Below, piece by piece: positions 8,501-16,740 of a DNA stretch of 34,019 nt. The number at the start of each line of letters is the position of its first letter. The stretch's first letter is position 1. The translations under genes were made by a program, and so were the position numbers. The notes under the pieces were generated by a model. It was not told the DNA's origin, made no database searches, and saw nothing but the letters and a program-made list of their open reading frames with translations. This stretch comes from CAYSBE01 sp046309355 (GTDB lineage: Bacteria > Bacteroidota > Bacteroidia > UKL13-3): assembly GCA_046309355.1 (NCBI GenBank), contig JBKCPL010000066.1, positions 1 through 34,019 of the forward strand, written 5' to 3'.

Positions 8501-9577
8501 AAACTTAGATAAACCTATTTCGCTTCCGTCAGGACGTTTTGGTCCTTCAAAAAACACTACACCAACACTGGGTGGATTTAAGCCGTAGCCCAGAATACCC
8601 TCATCGTTATCATCGCCATTGTAACAAATACCTAAGTTGAGTGGCACATCGCATTCAACATAGTCATCTGCATAATTACCTAAGTCGGGGTCAACCCACT
8701 GGCCAAAAATACAGCTGTCAATTGTTTCGTTTCCACGATTGATTACTACAGTGCGATAAAAGGTCATGTTATTTACCTCATCGTTGGTTGCATATCCGAA
8801 AGCTGTGGTTTGCAACTCGAGACCTATAGGTAAACCTTCGGTTTCAGAGTGAATATTTCCTTTATCATTGTAAAGAATGAACAACATCATATCGGGTATA
8901 TTACGCGTTACATTCTGGTCAAAACTGGGGTAGTCACCGTTTAATGGATTGTAGCGGTTATCTCCGTCCACATCCACGTAAGGAGCTATATTCACTTCTT
9001 CTCCTAGTTCGGCTTTACCCATTGGCCATGTTTCAATATCTTCGTTAGGTTCGGACCACTTATTAGGGTCATTTCGAAACGCATCAATTTCCTGCAAGGT
9101 AACTTTCCATATACGGTCGTATTCTTCGCAGCGTTCGGCCGAAATAGATGCCGTACCAATAGACAAAGGACCCGGATAGTAATCGTTTCCACCCTGACGG
9201 TATGTTTGGCCTGCTATACGCAAGTTTCCGCTGGTAACTCCGCCAATCCACAAGGCACCGGCAAACATGGCGTGCTTAGCTACCTGACCCGTTTGCACTT
9301 TTGGTACTTCATAGCGCGCATTACTCAGGTTCCACCACATATCACCCCCATTTAAAATGGTAGTGCGCACGTTGTTGACGTCCAAGTCGCGCTGAGCGGT
9401 TGCAGGCCTGCACGATGCCTTTTTCATGTGTGGTTCACTAATGCCCGGATCTTTTTTAGGAGGCTCTGCCGGCTTACCTATGTTTTCCTTTCCATACGCA
9501 TGCGTGAATAGCGCGAAGGAAATAACAAATACACTAAGGGTTTTTAAAAGGTTTGAGTTTGTTCTGTATACTCTCAT
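5576..9577 (-). CDS. Large secreted protein with C-terminal T9SS sorting-type domain
   Basis: This is a 1333-residue exported protein with a signal peptide (about residues 8-29). The N-terminal region has the pattern ILNGGDMWWNLSNARYEVPK, then AMFAGALWIGG and YYPGPL. A calcium-type aspartate loop VDVDGDNRYNPLNGDYP (about 203-219) follows. I recognise this arrangement as recurring in uncharacterised Bacteroidota T9SS cargos, but know no function and see no catalytic motif. The last 85-90 residues (GVVPNPFYAYSAFE, then TIRIFTMDGVLVRTIR, WNLKNDANVPIASGVYLINI) are the FlgD-like/T9SS type A sorting module. It starts 17 bases after the TonB receptor stop codon; an ATG at 9583 is an alternative start. 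The genes are surely cotranscribed. A surface or adhesin-like role is only a guess. Confidence 0.88.
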   Translation of the reverse strand: MRVYRTNSNLLKTLSVFVISFALFTHAYGKENIGKPAEPPKKDPGISEPHMKKASCRPATAQRDLDVNNVRTTILNGGDMWWNLSNARYEVPKVQTGQVAKHAMFAGALWIGGVTSGNLRIAGQTYRQGGNDYYPGPLSIGTASISAERCEEYDRIWKVTLQEIDAFRNDPNKWSEPNEDIETWPMGKAELGEEVNIAPYVDVDGDNRYNPLNGDYPSFDQNVTRNIPDMMLFILYNDKGNIHSETEGLPIGLELQTTAFGYATNDEVNNMTFYRTVVINRGNETIDSCIFGQWVDPDLGNYADDYVECDVPLNLGICYNGDDNDEGILGYGLNPPSVGVVFFEGPKRPDGSEIGLSKFVYYNNDFSPQGNPTRPEHYWGYLNGRWKDGAPITYGGTGKGGSDTASFMFPGNSDPAVPKRQEWTERTAGNPPADRRFLQTAGPFSLLPGARNRVVIGVVWARASSGGSTGSFNLLKQASEKAFVLFKNNFNIIAGPDAPTLEIVELNKRLIINMTNTETVENFVDSFSGKCTERTLYKFQGYQVYQLAKPNVPNDINDLSQARLIAQFDIVDGVTMLVNSVRDPELNENVKKIMVKGEDKGIKHSFVVEKDVFETGTDQTLVNFKNYHYMIVAYAYATNCVTDDLQYLPGRKTITRQELVVYTATPHDPSFLNGGTQINAGYGDGFVINQVEGVGNGGLELELSTESVNELMQASNGYVAKRIYQPGKGPVGVKVIDPVKLPKTQFALYLRDTSVNARINDSLRANATSWFLKDLTTGEIARGIKTINNDYEQIFTRWGLSVQLTQSILPGQSDAPTDLSNGFITSSIEWQNSADQWLTSVRDEDPTFSNIAYGPALTLAPQFNWIRSGNFGTGTPKFSNGETDDFARKWVSINSPPAYDPRKNFSNIVNSTWAPYCLTSRWRTNSPTKFPTFGPGWDGQISPSLGDGTASQDNELFDVYSVDFVITPDKSKWTRCIVIETGEYQNTNQGGAEKMDVRKAASVDKNGRTIAQGGLNDPSNPDAANYVADSGMSWFPGYAYNVETGERLNIMFGEDSSLPGDNGSDMLWNPSSRLIDFNTRRPIFGGKHYIYVMSSTKRWAQGSSSSAISFKNTKYDEGRNYRCVMTVGCNDAIQSNVSNIAYAIRKRMLYSQAMWTSMPVLSSGRSFNSPADGLVPSEMKVRIRVKRPYAKFATAASSLNDSLPYFLFNTEGVAPELSKTAGKRILDNVGVVPNPFYAYSAFEDPGNQLDTRVRIVNLPSRCTIRIFTMDGVLVRTIRKDDATTPFIEWNLKNDANVPIASGVYLINIKAPDLGEERVIKWFGIMRTADFDSF

Positions 9578-9594
9578 GGTCATAAATAATTAAG

Positions 9595-12500
9595 TTAGAA
9601 ATACAATGCTACACCTAAACGAGTCAGACGTGGTAAAGCGAACAAGTTCGGATTTACTACTCTGATATTGTACAAGTCAACCAGAGACTGTGCATTGGTT
9701 GCAGCATCGCGTTGTGCCTGTGCCTGGGGTGATGTAATAAACCCATCGGAATAAGCCGAGCCTGTATATCGGTAAACTCCCAGCACATTTATGTTATTGA
9801 ATACGTTCTGAACCCAAAGGAACACCCTTAAACGGTAGTTGGTAACCTTACCATCCAGTGTTTCACTTCTGAATGTGAAGTTTTTATCGATGTTTATATC
9901 GGTATAAAACTGTGGTGGCAGATTAGCACCATTAATAGTTCCTTTAACCTGGCTACGAGCAACTACACCCGCTTGTACCTCGGGTACCGGTATGGTGTAT
10001 TGTGTGTATGGTCGTCCTGAAGTTGCATTGAAAATGATATTAATTCCAGCGTTTTCGAATATCTTTTTACCGGCTACTACAGGGCCATTGTAGTCTTTGC
10101 CTTGTTTATAGTGATAGTCAATAACGCCTTTCAATGTGTGTCTGGTGTCAAAATCCATAGGGAATACATTACGCAGTGTAGGCAAACCTACCTGTACAAG
10201 CGATGAGCTGGATTGCGAATTAGAGCCTGTACCATCAGCAAATTGCAACAGGTAGTTGGCCTGCAAACTGATATTTCCGAGTTCACGTAATTCATATTCA
10301 AGAGCTACTGATTTTACAGTTGAAAAGTCGAGGTTACCGAATGCTGTATAGTCATTTGGCCAAGCCTGTACGTATCTAAATAATTGTATCAGGTTTCGGA
10401 ATTCACGGTAGGATGCTTTGATTCCTAGTGCCGCATCATTACCTATTTGCTGTCTAAAACCAATTTCATAATCCGTCACCTGAGTCATACGCAAGTCCGG
10501 GTTAGAGATAACACCTGAAAGGCGGTTGTTTAGAAAATAGTAGTCATCAAATTGAGCCACATTGGCTTCCGTTGGGCGCTGCGCCAGTATATCGTATGTA
10601 CCGAAAAACTGAGCTGTTGTTGAAATTGGGAATGAGAATGTTAATCGTGGTAGGAATTTCAAATCGGGCGTATAATCTCGGAATGAAGTTTGGTCAGGTC
10701 GAGTTTGTCCAGGGTTAACCAAATAAGGTATATTCTGGTTGCGTGTCATTTTCACTCCCTCGCTTTGCGCATTTCGCCACAAGGCTGATGGGTCAGTTAC
10801 CGGATTACCTTGTGGATCAAACCAGCTGTTTTCTTTTCTGAAACCGATTACTTGAAGGTTTGAACTTTTTTGCTCGTCATCGTTTACATACACTACATAA
10901 TCATCCCCAATCGAACCCGGTATAGCCGATGGATTAACACGATTGGCCGCACCGTTTCGAACATCAGCAGCCGTAAATACCGGCACCATCGAATAGGGAT
11001 CGCGTAGCACCAACTGATTTGCATCAAAACGCTCCATGCGTAAACCTACACGAACAATTAAATCTTTAAATACGAATTTATCTTGAACCCATGCAGCTGT
11101 GTAAATAGGCATGTATGCACCAAGTAATCTACGGTCGGGGTCGTTCAGGAACTTCTCAATTCCTTGTTTCCCACGCACCCTGTTGCCCAGGTGATCATAC
11201 CCGAAATAGCTTACGTATGAGTTACCATTATTAAGCAACTCGTCAGCAGTAAACATATCAAGCGAGTACATGCTGGGATCATAGGCATTGGGGTTAAGGC
11301 GTGTTTCCTGTGTAATGGGGCGACCGTTCGCATCGCGTGCACCCATCTCAATCAGTTTATTTCTTAAATTACGGTCAAAGTTGCCTTGTGAGTTGAAATC
11401 AACCCGGTCTTTGAACCAAACGGTATCTTGAAATACGCCATTGGCATCACGTGTTATAATCGCTTTAGATGAATCAGGTCCACCAATATGTGTATTTACC
11501 AATTGCCTCATCAGAATCCACAGGTTATTCGCTGCTAAACCGTATGACCTTCTGAATTGCTGTTCGTAGGTGAAACCAAACTGTAAATCGTGCTTCGATT
11601 TAGGATTACGCTTTGGCGCAACACTGGCCTCACTCAATACAAATAAACTAAAGGTTTCATTATTGAATTTAGAGTAAGATGCGCCCTGCAATACACCTGG
11701 GCTTGCCCATAAATTCGAATAAATACCGAGTGGCTGATCGCCATTAACTATACCGCCAAGACCCCGTAACTGACTAATACTGGATACACGCTGTCCGTTT
11801 TCAGCGTAGTAATCATATATCTGACGGGTGTAGTTACCACGTGTAAGATTTCTACTTGCTTGTTCGAATACCAGCAATGTATCGAATGTTCCAACCTGCC
11901 TTGAATAGGATGTACTGAGACGAATTTCCTCACCTGTTCCATCTAAATAATATACGTCAGCTGAGTCGCCAAAACCTTTGGTAACACGACTGAAAACCGG
12001 TGTGTTATAGTTTACAAAACGGCCTACAAATCCATAGCTGAAGAAATCGCGTTCGAATTCAGCTGCCATCGTCTCCAGAAATCTGTTTTCATACGATGCT
12101 CTTACCGTATAAAATGCATTGGAAATGGTTTGCTGCTTATCTTTTCCGTCATCGCCTTTTTTCTGGTTAAAGTTTTGTGTTAACTGTACATACGTACGAA
12201 ATGTTTGATCAACGCGTAATGCATTATTGTCAAAATTGGTGAGTGAATTGGTAAAGTTAAAATCACGACCTCGGAAATAATTGCCTTGATAACCTATACG
12301 AATGAATACGTTGTTACTCGGTTGATAGGTAAAATTACCCTGTGCATTCAGTGAAAATGATCCTACATTCTGGCGATAGCTGATTTTTTCAAGGTCATTT
12401 ATGGTCAGGTATTCACCGGCAGGTATAAATCCACCGCCCGATTGAGGAACAAGAGGCTTCTGTTGCAATTCATTCAGCTTTTCGTCTTTTACCTTATACA

Positions 12501-13395
12501 TATCTACTGCTGAAAGACGGCCATCGCGCTGATACACTCCACTGCCGGCAAAAGAGAAACCGAATAAAACGCGTTCTTTATCACCACGCCCCTTGTTTAC
12601 TATCTTAATTGGTCCTGAAATGAACCCTTGAAATTCATTGTATTGAGAGTTGTCCAGGTATCCGTTGAAGGGTGAGGACGTTATATACTCAAAACCACGA
12701 TTCCAGTTGCGTGAAGGGGCTTTGGTGTTAATGGCAATAGCTCCGCCAATAAAGTCGCCATATTGTGCTGGTGTACCACCTGTAATTACGGTAATCTGGT
12801 CAATGGCGTTTTGCGGTACCGTAAACGACCCTGATTGAACCCTTACACCATCAATATAATATGCAGTACCATCGGCACGGGCTCCACGAAAGTTAGGCGT
12901 AGCACCGGCACGTGCATCCACACCTACGGCCAAGTTAGCCACCATGTTAGCATTACGCTGTGGCAGCGCCATTATCTCTTTTGAGTTTTTAGTCATTCCC
13001 TGTTTATCCGGATCAATCAGGGGTTTGGTTCTTCGTATAACAACTTCATCTAGCTGTTTTCCTTCCTCTTTTACTTGAAGTGAAATATTTTGAAACGTAA
13101 TTTGGTCGCTGTATACGTCTACATCATTAACCACCGCATTTACATAACCGGTGTAGGTAACTTTCAACGTGTATTCACCGGGCTGTAATGTCTTTACAAT
13201 AAAATTACCGTCATCATCCGAGAGTGTTGTGGCTTTTACTGCTCCATTTAACTCAATGGTAATACTGGCATAGTCCAGAGGCTTCTTGGTTTTGGAGTCA
13301 ATCACCTTACCCCTTATTTCACCCAACTGTGATTGTGCATGCGCTAATTGGCCTAAGGCCATAAATACTAAAAGTAACGAGTATAGTTTTTTCAT
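9595..13395 (-). CDS. TonB-dependent outer membrane receptor with carboxypeptidase-regulatory-like domain
   Basis: This 1266-residue protein has a signal peptide (1-20), a CarboxypepD_reg-like beta-sandwich (about 25-110: GEIRGKVIDSKTKKPLDYAS, DDDGNFIVKTLQPGEYTLKV) and a TonB plug (about 115-230). Plug landmarks are LDEVVIRR, NFRGARADGTAYYIDGVRV and VITGGTPAQYGDFIGGAIAI. A large 22-strand barrel ends in LGVALYF with the C-terminal aromatic that the BAM machinery recognises. The plug lacks the long N-terminal extension of sigma-regulating receptors. There is no SusD partner beside it; instead a T9SS cargo and a PorV-like gene follow. The ligand is unknown. Such receptors import large ligands with energy from TonB-ExbBD. 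Confidence 0.93.
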   Translation of the reverse strand: MKKLYSLLLVFMALGQLAHAQSQLGEIRGKVIDSKTKKPLDYASITIELNGAVKATTLSDDDGNFIVKTLQPGEYTLKVTYTGYVNAVVNDVDVYSDQITFQNISLQVKEEGKQLDEVVIRRTKPLIDPDKQGMTKNSKEIMALPQRNANMVANLAVGVDARAGATPNFRGARADGTAYYIDGVRVQSGSFTVPQNAIDQITVITGGTPAQYGDFIGGAIAINTKAPSRNWNRGFEYITSSPFNGYLDNSQYNEFQGFISGPIKIVNKGRGDKERVLFGFSFAGSGVYQRDGRLSAVDMYKVKDEKLNELQQKPLVPQSGGGFIPAGEYLTINDLEKISYRQNVGSFSLNAQGNFTYQPSNNVFIRIGYQGNYFRGRDFNFTNSLTNFDNNALRVDQTFRTYVQLTQNFNQKKGDDGKDKQQTISNAFYTVRASYENRFLETMAAEFERDFFSYGFVGRFVNYNTPVFSRVTKGFGDSADVYYLDGTGEEIRLSTSYSRQVGTFDTLLVFEQASRNLTRGNYTRQIYDYYAENGQRVSSISQLRGLGGIVNGDQPLGIYSNLWASPGVLQGASYSKFNNETFSLFVLSEASVAPKRNPKSKHDLQFGFTYEQQFRRSYGLAANNLWILMRQLVNTHIGGPDSSKAIITRDANGVFQDTVWFKDRVDFNSQGNFDRNLRNKLIEMGARDANGRPITQETRLNPNAYDPSMYSLDMFTADELLNNGNSYVSYFGYDHLGNRVRGKQGIEKFLNDPDRRLLGAYMPIYTAAWVQDKFVFKDLIVRVGLRMERFDANQLVLRDPYSMVPVFTAADVRNGAANRVNPSAIPGSIGDDYVVYVNDDEQKSSNLQVIGFRKENSWFDPQGNPVTDPSALWRNAQSEGVKMTRNQNIPYLVNPGQTRPDQTSFRDYTPDLKFLPRLTFSFPISTTAQFFGTYDILAQRPTEANVAQFDDYYFLNNRLSGVISNPDLRMTQVTDYEIGFRQQIGNDAALGIKASYREFRNLIQLFRYVQAWPNDYTAFGNLDFSTVKSVALEYELRELGNISLQANYLLQFADGTGSNSQSSSSLVQVGLPTLRNVFPMDFDTRHTLKGVIDYHYKQGKDYNGPVVAGKKIFENAGINIIFNATSGRPYTQYTIPVPEVQAGVVARSQVKGTINGANLPPQFYTDINIDKNFTFRSETLDGKVTNYRLRVFLWVQNVFNNINVLGVYRYTGSAYSDGFITSPQAQAQRDAATNAQSLVDLYNIRVVNPNLFALPRLTRLGVALYF

Positions 13396-13509
13396 CTAAC
13401 GGTTAATTATCTGATGTATGTGGTAAATAAAGTGATTTTCCAATCGGTAAATTAAACTAATTTGATTTATTAATTCAAAATGTGTGGCAAATGAAATTTT
13501 ATACAGGTA

Positions 13510-14442
13510 TTAAGAATGGGGTAACTCTTTGATTTTACGCAACAAAACTTTAGCAATTTTTTCATACGACTCGCGTGTCCAGCCTCCAATATGTGGGGTC
13601 AAAATCACGTTGTTACGCCTTATCAATGAATCGAACCAACTGAGCTCATCAGGACCAAAGGTTTCTGGTTTTTCATTTTCAAGCACATCCAATGCTGCGC
13701 CTATAATTTTACCTGAATCGAGAGCTGCGACTACATCTTTTGTGTGGATAACTGCACCTCGTGCTAAATTCAGCAGGTAAAACGGGCTTGAAACTGCGTC
13801 AATAAATGACGAATTGACCATGTAACGCGTTTCGGCTGTTAATGGCACATGAAGAGTTATAATAGCTGACTTCCTTTGCAATTCGCTTAGTGTAACTTCC
13901 TGAATCGTGGATGTTCCGAAACCTTGCTTGTATTTATCGTACACGCAAATATTCACACCAAATCCCGCCAGTTTTGTGGCTACAGCCGAACCGGTATTGC
14001 CGTATCCTATTATCCCTACAGTTTTCCCTTTTAATTCTACGCCTGTATTGCCCTGACGGTCCCAATGCATTGTTCGAACCTCTTTATCCGCCTTTACGAT
14101 GTTGGCCAATAGCGCCAGCAGCATTCCTACTGTTTGCTCGCCTACTGCATCTGCGTTGGCCTCACCGGCATTCATCAACGTAATGTTTTGGCGAATGCAA
14201 AACGACTCATCAATATTATCAGTACCCGCACCGGCACGAGCAATAAATTTCAGCTTTCCGGCATGTGAAAGAACTTCTGCATCAACAGTCGTTTTTGTAC
14301 GTATCACCAGCCCGTCTGCATCTGCAATGCACGCTATCAATTCGTCACGTGTTATGTGCGGTTGGTAGCTAACCCGGTAGCCTAGCTGCTGTAAGCCGGT
14401 AATGAGCAACTCGTGTATATGGTCAGCAATTAATACATTCAT
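13510..14442 (-). CDS. D-2-hydroxyacid dehydrogenase (phosphoglycerate dehydrogenase-like)
   Basis: This NAD-dependent dehydrogenase of 310 residues interconverts a 2-hydroxy acid and a 2-keto acid. The catalytic domain has RAGAGTDNID (69-78). The Rossmann fold has VGIIGYGNTGSAVA (142-155). The catalytic residues Arg228 (LARGAV), Glu257 (VLENE) and His284 (TPHIGGW) are all present. There is no C-terminal ACT domain, so it is the short form. Phosphoglycerate to phosphohydroxypyruvate (serine synthesis) is the likeliest reaction, but the Trp after HIGG, where PGDH usually has Ser, leaves related substrates open. It lies 69 bases after mgtE, possibly as the last gene of that operon. Confidence 0.85.
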   Translation of the reverse strand: MNVLIADHIHELLITGLQQLGYRVSYQPHITRDELIACIADADGLVIRTKTTVDAEVLSHAGKLKFIARAGAGTDNIDESFCIRQNITLMNAGEANADAVGEQTVGMLLALLANIVKADKEVRTMHWDRQGNTGVELKGKTVGIIGYGNTGSAVATKLAGFGVNICVYDKYKQGFGTSTIQEVTLSELQRKSAIITLHVPLTAETRYMVNSSFIDAVSSPFYLLNLARGAVIHTKDVVAALDSGKIIGAALDVLENEKPETFGPDELSWFDSLIRRNNVILTPHIGGWTRESYEKIAKVLLRKIKELPHS

Positions 14443-14511
14443 GTGTACCTAAATAAGCCACGAGTTTAACCGATAAGTTTGATAATTTGGGAAAATGGTT
14501 GCACGATTAAA

Positions 14512-15876
14512 TTAGTATAGCAACCGCCCTATGTAAAAATACAATGCCAAACCTAGTAAGTCGTTGGTAGTTGTAATAAAAGGACCTGTAGCAATAGCAG
14601 GATCCACTTTAATTTTTTCAAGCAACAACGGAATAAATGTGCCTAGCACCGAAGCAAAAATGATTACGCTGAACAATGCTGTGCTCACTGTTATACTCAA
14701 GTTGTAGGAATGAGAAAAGAAGTGATTGTAGGCAAACAAAAGTGAGGCGCAAATCATGGCATTTAAGATAGCCACACGCAATTCTTTTAAAACTTTAGGT
14801 ATAATATTTTTAGTCCCCAGTGTGTTGTTAGCCAGTCCCTGCACTACAATAGCCGATGACTGAACACCCGCATTCCCACCCATTGCAGCAATAAGAGGCA
14901 TAAAAAAGGCCATTTCGGGATGTATGTGAATCTGATTTTCATACAGCTCAATAAACCGTGAGGATGCAACGCCTCCCAGCAAACCGATGATAAGCCAGGG
15001 CAATCTTGCACGTGAAAGGAGCCACACCTTATCTGTCGCATCTACATCTTCTGTAATACCCGACATCAACTGGTAATCTTCCTTGGCCTCTTCCTTGATA
15101 ACTTCCACAATATCATCTACCGTAATTCGGCCAACTAATTGCCCCAGAGCATTAATAACAGGCAAAACAACCAGGTCGTATTTTTTAAAGAGGTTTGCAA
15201 TCTCTTCACTGTCGGCTGAAGTTGAAACGGAAATAACCTCTTCATTCTTAACCTCGGCCAGTTTAGAATCCGGATTTGCCAGAATTAAATTTTTAAGTGT
15301 AATCAGACCTTTTAGCCTTAGATAGTCATCAACAACATACACCACATAAATTGTTTCAACTTCTTCGGCCTGCCTGCGAATTTCATCAATAGCCTGCTGC
15401 ACAGTCCAGTTTTCATTTGCTTTTACCAGCTCTACTGCCATAAGGCCACCTGCGGTGTGTTCATCGTAGCTAAGCAGCGAAAGCAAGCTGGAAGCAAATT
15501 CAATATCCGTGAGTTGCGCAATGATTAATTCTTTATCGCGATTCGGCAAGTTTGTCAACACATACGTTGCATCATCCGAATCCATATTTTGAATAAACTG
15601 ACCCGCTATTTCGGCCGGAGTATAATTGGCCAGTACCTTTTCACGCACACCCTCTTCCATTTCAACCAACACTTTTACCTTTTTGTCGGACTGAAGTATG
15701 TGATGCAATACAACCTTTACTTCTTCCGGATTAAGCTTATCGGTTAGCTCGGCTATATCCTGTGCATAGGCAGCACCCACAAACTCAGCAATAAATTCAT
15801 GATCCTGCTCTGCTATTTTTTTACGCAAATGCTTGATGAATGCAGCGTCAATTAACGGGTAATCCATGTTGTTCAA
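14512..15876 (-). CDS. mgtE: Magnesium transporter MgtE
   Basis: MgtE is a dimeric magnesium channel whose cytosolic N and CBS domains close the pore when internal magnesium is high. The 454 residues contain the helical N domain (about 25-130), a tandem CBS pair (about 135-260, including EHTAGGLMA and VVLPVINALGQLVGRITVDDIVEV), and a plug helix. A five-helix membrane domain (about 287-454) carries MGGNAGVQS (332-340), the conserved ion-path segment. The start could also be the ATG at 15867 (MDYPLID). Its 5' end overlaps the end of rsmA by up to 29 bases, so the two are cotranscribed. Confidence 0.95.
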   Translation of the reverse strand: MNNMDYPLIDAAFIKHLRKKIAEQDHEFIAEFVGAAYAQDIAELTDKLNPEEVKVVLHHILQSDKKVKVLVEMEEGVREKVLANYTPAEIAGQFIQNMDSDDATYVLTNLPNRDKELIIAQLTDIEFASSLLSLLSYDEHTAGGLMAVELVKANENWTVQQAIDEIRRQAEEVETIYVVYVVDDYLRLKGLITLKNLILANPDSKLAEVKNEEVISVSTSADSEEIANLFKKYDLVVLPVINALGQLVGRITVDDIVEVIKEEAKEDYQLMSGITEDVDATDKVWLLSRARLPWLIIGLLGGVASSRFIELYENQIHIHPEMAFFMPLIAAMGGNAGVQSSAIVVQGLANNTLGTKNIIPKVLKELRVAILNAMICASLLFAYNHFFSHSYNLSITVSTALFSVIIFASVLGTFIPLLLEKIKVDPAIATGPFITTTNDLLGLALYFYIGRLLY

Positions 15877-16648
15877 CCAGCTTAGTTAGTGTATAAAATT
15901 GTTCCAGCGATAGTTCTTCGGCTCGCTTGTCAGCAAAGCCTGCCTGCTGCAATATTGCATCATTCAATCCGAAAACGTGTAACGCATTTCTTAATTTTTT
16001 ACGTCTTTGATTAAAGGCTGTTTTAACTACTTTAAATAATAGTTGTTTCTTCACGGGTGGTTCTTCGGGTTTACGCAGCATGCGTATTACAGCCGACTTA
16101 ACCTTAGGTGGCGGTACAAACACATGCTCATCAACCGTAAACAGATAGTCGGCCGTGTAATAGGCCTGTACCAGTACAGAGAGTATGCCATAGGTCTTGG
16201 TACCCGGTTTTGCGCATATTCGTTCGGCTACTTCTTTTTGAAACATACCTACCATACACGGAATGTGGTGGCGATGTTCCAGTATGTGAAATACAATTTG
16301 AGAAGATATGTTGTAGGGGAAATTACCTATCACAGCATATTCATCCTGGATGATAGAATAGAAATCGAACGACAGAAAATCGCCTTCTACAATACGTGAG
16401 GCTAGTTCAGGGAAATTACGATGCAGGTACACTATCGATTCACTATCTATATCAATAACGTATGTTGTTACCTGTGTATTCAGCAAATGTTTGGTAAGCA
16501 CTCCCATACCCGGACCCACCTCCAGCACATATTTAACATTGCAGGCAGTAATCAATGATTCAACAATGGTGTAGGCTATTGTTTCATCTTTTAGAAAGTG
16601 TTGCCCAAGATACTTCTTAGCTTTTACGTAAGGTGTCGTTTTTTTCAT
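15848..16648 (-). CDS. rsmA: 16S rRNA dimethyladenosine transferase RsmA (KsgA)
   Basis: RsmA dimethylates two adjacent adenosines near the 3' end of 16S rRNA (A1518/A1519 in E. coli numbering) with S-adenosylmethionine, during late 30S assembly. The N-terminal KKYLGQHFLKD, the SAM-binding VLEVGPGMGVLT (41-52), the acidic EGDFLSFD (88-95) and the catalytic NFPYNISSQIV (109-119) are all present, as is the C-terminal helical domain with AFNQRRKKLRNAL. Its 266 residues are the normal length. It is followed by mgtE with overlap and is divergent from the aminopeptidase gene. A TAAGTTTG box at 16659-16666 on the minus strand is a candidate -7 element, but I find no well-placed -33 element. Confidence 0.97.
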   Translation of the reverse strand: MKKTTPYVKAKKYLGQHFLKDETIAYTIVESLITACNVKYVLEVGPGMGVLTKHLLNTQVTTYVIDIDSESIVYLHRNFPELASRIVEGDFLSFDFYSIIQDEYAVIGNFPYNISSQIVFHILEHRHHIPCMVGMFQKEVAERICAKPGTKTYGILSVLVQAYYTADYLFTVDEHVFVPPPKVKSAVIRMLRKPEEPPVKKQLLFKVVKTAFNQRRKKLRNALHVFGLNDAILQQAGFADKRAEELSLEQFYTLTKLVEQHGLPVN

Positions 16649-16683
16649 TACCGATTGCCAAACTTATACAATACGGGTCACAA

Positions 16684-16714
16684 TTCGTTCATGAAGCAAA
16701 AAATCATAGATTTG
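16684..16714 (+). promoter_or_regulatory. Candidate promoter for the leucyl aminopeptidase gene
   Basis: TTCG at 16684-16687 (near the -33 TTTG) and a perfect TAnnTTTG box (TAGATTTG, 16707-16714) are separated by 19 bases. The box ends 26 bases before the ATG at 16741. This argues against the open-frame extension back to 16633, which would lie upstream of the transcription start. Confidence 0.6.
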
Positions 16715-16740
16715 CCTTCAGCAACACAATAAAAACATGT

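Noticed and set aside
13911..14368. Two overlapping plus-strand frames opposite the hydroxyacid dehydrogenase
   Set aside because: They are shadows of the catalytic-domain coding sequence, which has all its active-site residues on the minus strand.
16633..16740. N-terminal extension of the aminopeptidase frame back to an ATG at 16633
   Set aside because: It overlaps the 5' end of rsmA, lies upstream of or over a good promoter, and encodes nothing like the M17 family N terminus.
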